Source: an uncultured Chloroflexota bacterium
GTDB taxonomy: Bacteria > Chloroflexota > Anaerolineae > Aggregatilineales > Phototrophicaceae
Assembly (NCBI GenBank): GCA_937927665.1
Contig: CALBRY010000485.1
Span: forward strand, 1-11,223
DNA: 11,223 nucleotides
Direction of reading: 5' to 3'
Of this stretch, positions 6,091 to 11,223 are shown in pieces (position 1 is the first letter of the stretch; each line of letters begins with the position of its first letter). A program made the position numbers and the translations under genes. Under the pieces are notes generated by a model, which saw nothing but the letters and a program-made list of their open reading frames with translations, ran no database searches and was not told where the DNA came from.

Positions 6091-7770
6091 TTGTTTGATA
6101 AACAAGCTTTAGAAGATCTCTCGCGTGCTCGGACACAGTGGGAAAGCAGCACACTCAAAAAAACATTGGACAAAATGCCGGAGCGCCGCCGCACGTTTAT
6201 GACTCAATCGAGCGTACCGATTGAGCGTCTATACACCCCGCTCGATGTTGCCGACATGGATTATCAGCGTGATCTCGGTCTGCCGGGGGAGTATCCGTTC
6301 ACACGCGGCGTCCATGCGTCCGGGCATCGCGGCAAACTGTGGACGATGCGTATGTTCGCCGGTTTCGGTACGGCTGAAGAAACAAATGCCCGTTATAAAT
6401 ATCTGCTGGAACAAGGCAACATGGGGCTGTCAGTCGCGTTCGATCTGGCAACCTTGATGGGCTATGACACCGACGCGCCGGAAGCGATGGGGGAGTTCGG
6501 TAAGTGCGGTGTAGCGGTGAGTTCACTGCTTGATATGGAACTGCTCATGCACGGGATTCCGCTGGGCGAAGTCAGTACGAGCATGACGATCAACAGCCCT
6601 GCGCCGATCGTGTGGGCGTTCTACATCGCGGCGGCAGAAAAACAGGGCGTGCCGATGGCGGCACTGCGCGGGACATTGCAAAACGACATCTTGAAAGAAT
6701 ACATCGCACAAAAAGAGTTTATTTTTCCGCCGCATCCCTCAATGCGCCTTGTGGTCGATACCATCGAGTTTGGGACGCGGCACATGCCGCAGTGGAATAC
6801 GATCAGTATCAGCGGCTATCACATCCGCGAGGCGGGCAGCACCGCCGTGCAGGAACTCGCGTTCACGCTGGCGGACGGGTTGGAATATGTCCGCTGGGGA
6901 GTTGATCGCGGCTTGAGCGTCGATGAGTTCGCGCCGCGCCTCAGCTTCTTCTTCAATGTCCACAATGATTTCTTTGAGGAGATCGCCAAACTGCGGGCGG
7001 CACGGCGTATCTGGGCGCGTGAGATGCGCGAAACATTCGGCGCGAAAGACCCGCGCTCATGGTTGATGCGCTTCCACTGCCAAACAGCGGGTGTGAGCTT
7101 GACCGCCCAGCAGCCGGAGGTCAACCTTGTACGGGTGGCAGTTCAAGCGCTGGCGGCAGTGATCGGCGGCGCGCAGTCGCTCCATACCAACAGCATGGAC
7201 GAAGCGCTGGCGCTCCCCAGCGAACACGCCGTGACGCTGGCACTGCGGACTCAGCAGGTGATCGCCGAAGAAACTGGCGTCGCCAACACAATCGATCCGC
7301 TGGGGGGCAGCTACTTTGTCGAGGCGCTCACCAACCAGACCGAACAAGCTGTGTACGATTATTTCCGCCGAATTGAAGAAATGGGCGGCGTGCTGCCTGC
7401 CATCGAAAACGGTTTCTTCCAGACGGAGATTGCAGACGCAAGTTATCGCCATCAAAAAGAAGTCGATGCGGATGACCGGACAATCGTCGGCGTGAACCAC
7501 TACGCGACCGAAAATTATCCGTCGATCCCGATTTTGGAGATGGATCCCAAAGGCTATGAGCGGCAGGTGGCACGTTTGACTAAGCTGCGACTGGAACGCG
7601 ATAACGAAAAAGTGACAGCAGCACTCAACGGACTGCGCGCCGCGTGTCAAGGGAGCGAAAACACGATGCCGCACTTGATCGAAGCGGCGAAAGCGTACGC
7701 GACACTGGGTGAAATCACACAGGTGATGCGCGAAGTGTTCGGTATCTACCAAGAACCTGCATTTATTTAG
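6091..7770 (+). CDS. icmA: Coenzyme-B12 acyl-CoA mutase large subunit, isobutyryl-CoA mutase type
   Basis: This 559-residue protein is the substrate-binding (TIM-barrel) subunit of a split cobalamin-dependent acyl-CoA mutase. From a start at TTG 6091 its numbering matches Propionibacterium methylmalonyl-CoA mutase as I recall it. Conserved are Thr85, Arg87, Ser114, Ser164, Thr166, Thr195, Gln197 and His244. The two residues that recognise the methylmalonyl carboxylate are changed: Tyr89 is Phe ('WTMRMF') and Arg207 is Gln ('KEYIAQKE'). Phe plus Gln is the isobutyryl-CoA mutase (IcmA) signature; that enzyme interconverts n-butyryl-CoA and isobutyryl-CoA. Position 116 is Ala, not the Asp of 2-hydroxyisobutyryl-CoA mutase, whose Phe position is Ile. 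The protein ends at 'GIYQEPAFI' without the B12-binding DxHxxG domain, so a separate small subunit is required and is not in the window. AGGAG (6078-6082) lies 8 bases before the TTG. Pivalyl-CoA or related substrates remain possible. Confidence 0.88.
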   Translation: MFDKQALEDLSRARTQWESSTLKKTLDKMPERRRTFMTQSSVPIERLYTPLDVADMDYQRDLGLPGEYPFTRGVHASGHRGKLWTMRMFAGFGTAEETNARYKYLLEQGNMGLSVAFDLATLMGYDTDAPEAMGEFGKCGVAVSSLLDMELLMHGIPLGEVSTSMTINSPAPIVWAFYIAAAEKQGVPMAALRGTLQNDILKEYIAQKEFIFPPHPSMRLVVDTIEFGTRHMPQWNTISISGYHIREAGSTAVQELAFTLADGLEYVRWGVDRGLSVDEFAPRLSFFFNVHNDFFEEIAKLRAARRIWAREMRETFGAKDPRSWLMRFHCQTAGVSLTAQQPEVNLVRVAVQALAAVIGGAQSLHTNSMDEALALPSEHAVTLALRTQQVIAEETGVANTIDPLGGSYFVEALTNQTEQAVYDYFRRIEEMGGVLPAIENGFFQTEIADASYRHQKEVDADDRTIVGVNHYATENYPSIPILEMDPKGYERQVARLTKLRLERDNEKVTAALNGLRAACQGSENTMPHLIEAAKAYATLGEITQVMREVFGIYQEPAFI

Positions 7771-7798
7771 CGCTGCATCACGGATTGGTGATCGCTTC

Positions 7799-8596
7799 AT
7801 GGAATTGACGGGAAAAATCGCGCTCATCACAGGTGCGTCGAGCGGAATTGGGTATGCGGCGGCGCTGGCATTTGCACGACGCGGCGTTCATATCGCGGTC
7901 ACTGCCCGTTCGCTGGATCGGCTCGATGTGTTGGTCAGCGCGGTGGGGGATTTGCCCTCTCCGCACGGGCAGATTTTGCCGATTGCCGCAGATGTGCGCG
8001 ATCAATCCGCAGTACAGGGTGCTGTCGATGCCGTTGTACAGCGTTTTGGACGGCTTGACATTTTAATCGCCAACGCGGGGATCGGTCAGCGCGGTTCGCT
8101 GATCGATTCGCCGCTGGATGACATCGAGGCGGTTTTTCGCACCAATATCGACGGTGTGATCTATGCGGTACGAGCGGCGGTTCCGTACATGCGTCAAGCG
8201 GGCGGCGGTCATATCGTGATCATCTCGTCGGTGGTGGCAAACATGATCACACCGTACACCGCCGCCTACAGCGCCAGCAAATCCGCCGTGAGCAGTTTGG
8301 CGCGGGCACTGCGTTATGAATTAGAATCGGATCATATCGGCGTGAGTGATCTGCTCGTCGGGCGTACTTCGACGGAATTTAATGCGCGGCGGCTTGGCGC
8401 GTCAGGATATGCCGATCGCGCGCCTCGCCTGCCGATGATGACCCCGGAATATGTCGCAGAGCGGATCGTGCGCGCGGTCGAACACGGTCACGGAACGGTC
8501 ACACTGCGCCTATTCGACCGTGCGATCGTGTTGATCAATCAATTCCTGCCGAAACTTGTTGCGCGGCGGGCGTTACGGCAGTATAAACCGAGTTGA
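7799..8596 (+). CDS. Short-chain dehydrogenase/reductase (SDR)
   Basis: This 265-residue protein is a classical SDR oxidoreductase, NAD(P)-dependent and probably cytosolic. The Rossmann glycine motif is TGASSGIG (11-18). Arg37 after the second strand favours NADP(H), and Asp65 in 'ADV' should contact adenine. 'ANAG' (91-94), Asn116, Ser143-Ser144 and Tyr157-x3-Lys161 ('YSASK') give the catalytic set. The usual Pro-Gly after strand six is Val-Gly here ('LLVGRTSTEF'), a small departure. The C-terminal 35 residues are basic and hydrophobic ('RAIVLINQFLPKLVARRAL') and could touch the membrane. Substrate is unknown. The start is ATG 7799, with GGTGA (7787-7791) 7 bases upstream and 28 bases after the mutase stop with no terminator between, so co-transcription with the mutase is likely. 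Confidence 0.9.
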   Translation: MELTGKIALITGASSGIGYAAALAFARRGVHIAVTARSLDRLDVLVSAVGDLPSPHGQILPIAADVRDQSAVQGAVDAVVQRFGRLDILIANAGIGQRGSLIDSPLDDIEAVFRTNIDGVIYAVRAAVPYMRQAGGGHIVIISSVVANMITPYTAAYSASKSAVSSLARALRYELESDHIGVSDLLVGRTSTEFNARRLGASGYADRAPRLPMMTPEYVAERIVRAVEHGHGTVTLRLFDRAIVLINQFLPKLVARRALRQYKPS

Positions 8597-8639
8597 TACT
8601 GTCTTTCCTGCTGATTCTGCTGACGGAGAGGAGACTCCC

Positions 8640-9611
8640 GTGCCCCAACTCTCAACACAAGACACACAGAACCTGACATGGTTCATCATCATGGCGTTTT
8701 ATCTACTGATGGTTCTCGTCAGCTTCTTACCAACTCTGCGCGCTTACATGAAGCCTATCCAAAACGTCAAACTGACGATGGATGCAGATCAGATCAAGTC
8801 GAATAAGCTGACAGCGGATGAGCTGGAACAGGTGCAGCGCAATTTCGCTCAAATGGCGGGTGCGCTCCGGTACTGGAATAAGCAGGTACGTCAGGCGAAA
8901 TTCTTCCACTACTACGCGCTGATCTGGACGACGGTCGGTACGATTCTCGTTCCGCTGCTGCTGCCGTATGTCGGGAACAGCCCATTCGCGCAGCTTTTGA
9001 TCACCCTCATTTCGCTGCACACCGCGCTGCTGCTGGCATTTCACCGCTTGCTCAAGCCCGATCGCACGTTTCAGGGCTTCCGGCAGATCGAGTCCGGCTA
9101 TTACGATTTGATTCGCGATATGCTTGATCGTCCGTATCTCGTGGAAGACCCGAATAAGAAAATGCCGCGCATCGATAATTACATCGAACGGGTGAAGCAG
9201 TATCGCCTTGATGCACGGCGTATGGAAACGCAAGAATCATTCCCCGCGCTGGATACCGCAGTCGCAGCGGCAGCCGCCCAGCAGGTGACATCGGCGCAAG
9301 GTGGGGTTGCGCTGCAAAGTGCATCCGCTCAAATGGCAGTCATCCGTGAGCAGGCAGCGACGACCACGACAAATCAAGTGACGACGGTTGCACCGCCTTC
9401 CTCGCCAACCATGCCGCCTGTGTATGCCCCAACGGTGATCGAAACCACAACGACCGACACGAGCACTTTCACGACATCGCCTGTTTACGGCAGTACGCCG
9501 ACCGATACGAGCGCCGCCTCACCCGATGGCACAGTTTATCCGCCGTCGCCGTATGACACGCCCGCCAGCACCGCGACCACCGATGACAGCAGCAGTCCAT
9601 CAGGCACCTAA
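8640..9611 (+). CDS. Membrane protein with SLATT/DUF4231-like core and Thr/Pro-rich tail
   Basis: This 323-residue protein has a first hydrophobic helix at about 13-33 and a polar, charged segment 38-87. A helical hairpin follows at about 91-111 and 116-137, then 'FQGFRQIESGYYDLIRDML' (144-162). Two adjacent helices followed by an aromatic/Arg helix resemble the SLATT/DUF4231 two-helix membrane fold. SLATT proteins can be pore-forming effectors in nucleotide-signalling systems, but no SMODS cyclase, SLOG or other partner is nearby, so that role is not supported here. Residues about 200-235 are Ala/Gln-rich and 241-323 form a low-complexity Thr/Ser/Pro tail. GTG 8640 is chosen over an upstream in-frame TTG at 8556 because AGGAG (8629-8633) lies 6 bases before it. 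The longer reading would overlap the SDR gene by 41 bp. Function is unknown. Confidence 0.8.
   Translation: MPQLSTQDTQNLTWFIIMAFYLLMVLVSFLPTLRAYMKPIQNVKLTMDADQIKSNKLTADELEQVQRNFAQMAGALRYWNKQVRQAKFFHYYALIWTTVGTILVPLLLPYVGNSPFAQLLITLISLHTALLLAFHRLLKPDRTFQGFRQIESGYYDLIRDMLDRPYLVEDPNKKMPRIDNYIERVKQYRLDARRMETQESFPALDTAVAAAAAQQVTSAQGGVALQSASAQMAVIREQAATTTTNQVTTVAPPSSPTMPPVYAPTVIETTTTDTSTFTTSPVYGSTPTDTSAASPDGTVYPPSPYDTPASTATTDDSSSPSGT
9360..9608 (+). repeat. Low-complexity Thr/Ser/Pro-rich coding tail
   Basis: Codons 241-323 of the membrane protein are dominated by Thr, Ser, Pro and Ala, with recurring 'PVYAP', 'PVYGS' and 'TVYPPSPY' patches. It is likely unstructured. If exported it could be a cell-surface linker or O-glycosylation substrate; its side of the membrane is not known. 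Confidence 0.6.
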
Positions 9612-9614
9612 ACA

Positions 9615-10118
9615 ATGGCAGTGAAGCTCAATTCCATGCGTGTGCTTGACCAGCACAAAATCCCGTATGAAGTTGTGGAGTTCTCTGATGAACTCCGCGA
9701 TGCTGAAGTGATCGCCGAGGTGTTGGGGATTCCTCCGCATCTGGTCTATAAAACGCTCGTGGTGCAGCCAGAATCGAAACCGGATAAGCCGTTTCTGGTC
9801 ATGATCGCATCGGATCGGCGGCTTGATCTCAAAAAGCTGGCGGCGCTCTCTGGTGAAAAGAAAGTTCGCATGGCGGCGCATAAGGACGCCGAAGCACTGA
9901 CCGGACTCAAAGTGGGTGGAATCAGTGCGCTGGCATTGATACAGAAGAATTGGATTGTGTATCTCGATCAGCCCGCGACAGAACACCAGCATATTTTGGT
10001 CAGCGCCGGGCAGCGCGGGGTTGATCTGCGCGTGCCGACGATGGCATTAGTCGGGCTGCTGCGTCCGCGTTTAGGGTTGGTCAGTATGGAAGCAGAAGAC
10101 GGCGGGGACTCGGAGTAA
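9615..10118 (+). CDS. ybaK: YbaK/ProX-family aminoacyl-tRNA deacylase
   Basis: This 167-residue protein matches the YbaK/EbsC family, which hydrolyses misacylated tRNA such as Cys-tRNA(Pro) in the cytosol. The fold signature is visible in order: 'VIAEVLGIPPHLVYKTLVV' (32-50) with Lys46 at the position of the catalytic Lys46 of YbaK; 'LDLKKLAALSGEKKVRMA' (70-87); 'TGLKVGGIS' (96-104); and 'VSAGQRGVDLRV' near 135-146. The usual Pro of the GGxSP motif is Ala105. The length is typical of the single-domain proteins. ATG 9615 begins 3 bases after the upstream stop, so translation is probably coupled to the membrane protein gene; no independent ribosome site is seen. The substrate among mischarged tRNAs cannot be assigned from sequence. 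Confidence 0.9.
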   Translation: MAVKLNSMRVLDQHKIPYEVVEFSDELRDAEVIAEVLGIPPHLVYKTLVVQPESKPDKPFLVMIASDRRLDLKKLAALSGEKKVRMAAHKDAEALTGLKVGGISALALIQKNWIVYLDQPATEHQHILVSAGQRGVDLRVPTMALVGLLRPRLGLVSMEAEDGGDSE

Positions 10119-10123
10119 GAAAG

Positions 10124-10154
10124 CCCCTCAGCCTTGATTGGGTAGGCTGAGGGG
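10124..10154. terminator. Hairpin terminator between convergent ybaK and pfkA
   Basis: Arms CCCCTCAGCCT (10124-10134) and AGGCTGAGGGG (10144-10154) pair perfectly over 11 bp with a 9-base loop. On the minus strand the stem is followed by CTTTCTTA, giving a usable U-rich tail for pfkA, whose stop is about 20 bases before. On the plus strand only TAACATT follows, so termination of the ybaK transcript there is weaker. Confidence 0.8.
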
Positions 10155-10174
10155 TAACATTCAACACGAAAGTG

Positions 10175-11146
10175 CTAGCGTGCGAGAAAGCGCGCCATGT
10201 GGAAATAATCCTCGTTGATCGGTCGCAGCTTGCTGATTGCTTCTTCCAGAGGGATGAGTTCCATCTTGCGCCCAGCTAAGGCGACCATCATACCGCTGAC
10301 CCCTTCGCGCAAGCTGTTGACCGCCTTCACACCCATGCGGGTTGCCAGCAGACGATCGAAAGCCGATGGTTTGCCGCCGCGCTGGATATGACCGAGGATC
10401 GTCAGCCGCACTTCAAAGCCTACATCCGGGTCTTTGCTCAAATAATCGGTGAGCGCCGTCGCGGTGTATGATGCCCCTTCGGCGATCACGGCGATAGCGT
10501 GTGACTTCCCACGCACATAAGCATCCCCCAACGACTTGGCGACTTCCGCCATCGTCGGCTCATGCTCCGGCGTGATCACGATCTCCGCGCCGCCCAGAAT
10601 ACTGCCCATCAGCGCCAGATAGCCGCTTCCGCGTCCCATCGTTTCAATGATGAACGCGCGCTGATGCGATGAGGCGGTATCGCGCAAACGGTCAAGCGCA
10701 TCGAGAATCGTATTCAGCGCGGTATCCACGCCGATTGCCATGTCAGTACCGAAAATATCGTTGTCGATGCTCCCCGGCACGCCAATCACCTGAAAACCGG
10801 CTTCGTGGAGCTTCTGCGCTCCCGTTAGGCTGCCGTTTCCGCCAACGACGATCAACGCATCAATGTTATGTTCATTGAGGCGGCGAAGTCCTTTTTTCTG
10901 TCCGGCGGGTGTTCTGAACTCCTCATTGCGGGCAGTTTGTAAAATCGTGCCGCCGCGCTGCAAAATACCACTCACTTCCACGCTGGTGAGCAGCTCAAAA
11001 TCGCCATTCAGCAGTCCTGTGTATGCCTGCCGGATGCCGTAAACTTCAAACCCGTATTCCATGCCTGTGCGTACAACTGCGCGAATACAGGCATTCATTC
11101 CCGGCGAGTCGCCCCCGCTCGTCATGATTGCGATGCGTTTTAGCAC
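10175..11146 (-). CDS. pfkA: 6-phosphofructokinase, ATP-dependent type
   Basis: This cytosolic enzyme phosphorylates fructose 6-phosphate to fructose 1,6-bisphosphate, the committed step of glycolysis. The sequence follows E. coli PfkA closely: TSGGDSPGMNA (9-19), 'RGGTILQTAR' (64-73), 'VVGGNGSLTGA', 'PGSIDND' (124-130) with the catalytic Asp, 'SSHQR', 'METMGR'-like 'ETMGRGSG', 'AEGAS' and 'LGHIQRGGKPSAFDR' (251-265). Gly105 after Asn104 and Gly125 before 'SIDND' are the ATP-type residues; PPi enzymes carry Asp and Lys there. The Mg-ATP Asp of GGDGS is Asn104. I chose GTG 11146 (323 residues, beginning MLKRIAIMTSGGD as in the family) because AGGAG (11157-11161) lies 10 bases upstream. ATG 11167 would add seven residues and lacks a ribosome site. 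Confidence 0.93.
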   Translation of the reverse strand: MLKRIAIMTSGGDSPGMNACIRAVVRTGMEYGFEVYGIRQAYTGLLNGDFELLTSVEVSGILQRGGTILQTARNEEFRTPAGQKKGLRRLNEHNIDALIVVGGNGSLTGAQKLHEAGFQVIGVPGSIDNDIFGTDMAIGVDTALNTILDALDRLRDTASSHQRAFIIETMGRGSGYLALMGSILGGAEIVITPEHEPTMAEVAKSLGDAYVRGKSHAIAVIAEGASYTATALTDYLSKDPDVGFEVRLTILGHIQRGGKPSAFDRLLATRMGVKAVNSLREGVSGMMVALAGRKMELIPLEEAISKLRPINEDYFHMARFLAR

Positions 11147-11188
11147 GGCGAATTTGCTCCTGATCATGCCGCGATTTCAGCCGAGCGT

Positions 11189-11217
11189 ATTGTATAGCGC
11201 GGTGAGGGGGTTGCCAA
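11189..11217 (-). promoter_or_regulatory. Sigma-70-type promoter of pfkA
   Basis: On the minus strand TTGGCA (11217-11212, 5 of 6 to consensus) and TACAAT (11194-11189, 5 of 6) are separated by exactly 17 bp. Transcription would begin near 11182. That gives a leader of about 36 bases to GTG 11146, but only about 15 bases to ATG 11167. Confidence 0.7.
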
Positions 11218-11223
11218 TTGGCA
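11212..11223. promoter_or_regulatory. 12-bp palindrome over the pfkA -35 box
   Basis: TGCCAATTGGCA is a perfect palindrome that contains the whole TTGGCA -35 hexamer and ends at the window edge. It is a candidate operator. Flanking symmetry cannot be judged because the sequence stops. Confidence 0.4.

Noticed and set aside
6091..7770. Methylmalonyl-CoA mutase as the product name
   Set aside because: The carboxylate-binding Tyr89 and Arg207 are Phe and Gln, and 'YIAQKE' follows the IcmA pattern.
7057..7830. Minus-strand 257-codon open frame inside the mutase region
   Set aside because: It lies antisense to strongly conserved mutase sequence and is rich in His, Cys and Arg, as expected of a shadow frame.
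8556..8639. TTG 8556 start for the SLATT-like protein
   Set aside because: It overlaps the SDR gene and lacks a ribosome site, whereas GTG 8640 has AGGAG at good spacing.
8640..9611. SLATT-like gene as part of a CBASS-like defence system
   Set aside because: No cyclase, SLOG, TIR, nuclease or other partner is present; neighbours are metabolic and tRNA-editing genes.

Overview
The window looks like ordinary chromosomal DNA from a moderately GC-rich, free-living bacterium. Member of the Chloroflexota (Anaerolineae-like) is my best guess. That rests on protein style: Ala/Thr-rich 11-residue repeats in an exported protein, a PMT-type membrane glycosyltransferase, a split coenzyme-B12 acyl-CoA mutase and several lineage-specific membrane proteins. 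It is an inference, because no rRNA or other marker gene is present. I see no tRNA, rRNA, CRISPR array, insertion sequence, integrase or phage gene.

Left part (1-5141). A minus-strand gene runs off the left edge; it encodes an exported protein with hendecad repeats. It diverges from a plus-strand GT-C glycosyltransferase gene (881-2152). The glycosyltransferase converges on a CHAD-domain gene (3114-2149), and the two stop codons share the four bases CTAA. A perfect hairpin lies inside the glycosyltransferase 3' end. Upstream of the CHAD gene is a large polytopic membrane protein of unknown function (5141-3255, minus).

Middle (5142-7770). A secreted two-module protein (5290-5961) ends at a strong intrinsic terminator. 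The next gene (6091-7770) would usually be labelled methylmalonyl-CoA mutase. Its two substrate-specificity residues are Phe89 and Gln207, the signature of isobutyryl-CoA mutase. A 20-bp element with 19/20 identity occurs upstream of both genes, each time just before an AT-rich -10-like sequence.

Right part (7799-11223). Three plus-strand genes follow the mutase closely and may be co-transcribed with it: an SDR oxidoreductase, a membrane protein with a SLATT/DUF4231-like core and a Thr/Pro-rich tail, and a YbaK-type aminoacyl-tRNA deacylase. They meet a minus-strand ATP-type 6-phosphofructokinase gene at a hairpin terminator. The phosphofructokinase has a near-consensus promoter at the right edge, with a 12-bp palindrome covering its -35 box.

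Functionally the window mixes central metabolism (phosphofructokinase, acyl-CoA mutase), translation quality control (YbaK), polyphosphate-linked biology (CHAD) and envelope functions. I found no convincing multi-gene defence system or new system. The best leads are the mutase reassignment, the shared promoter-proximal element and the unassigned membrane and secreted proteins.
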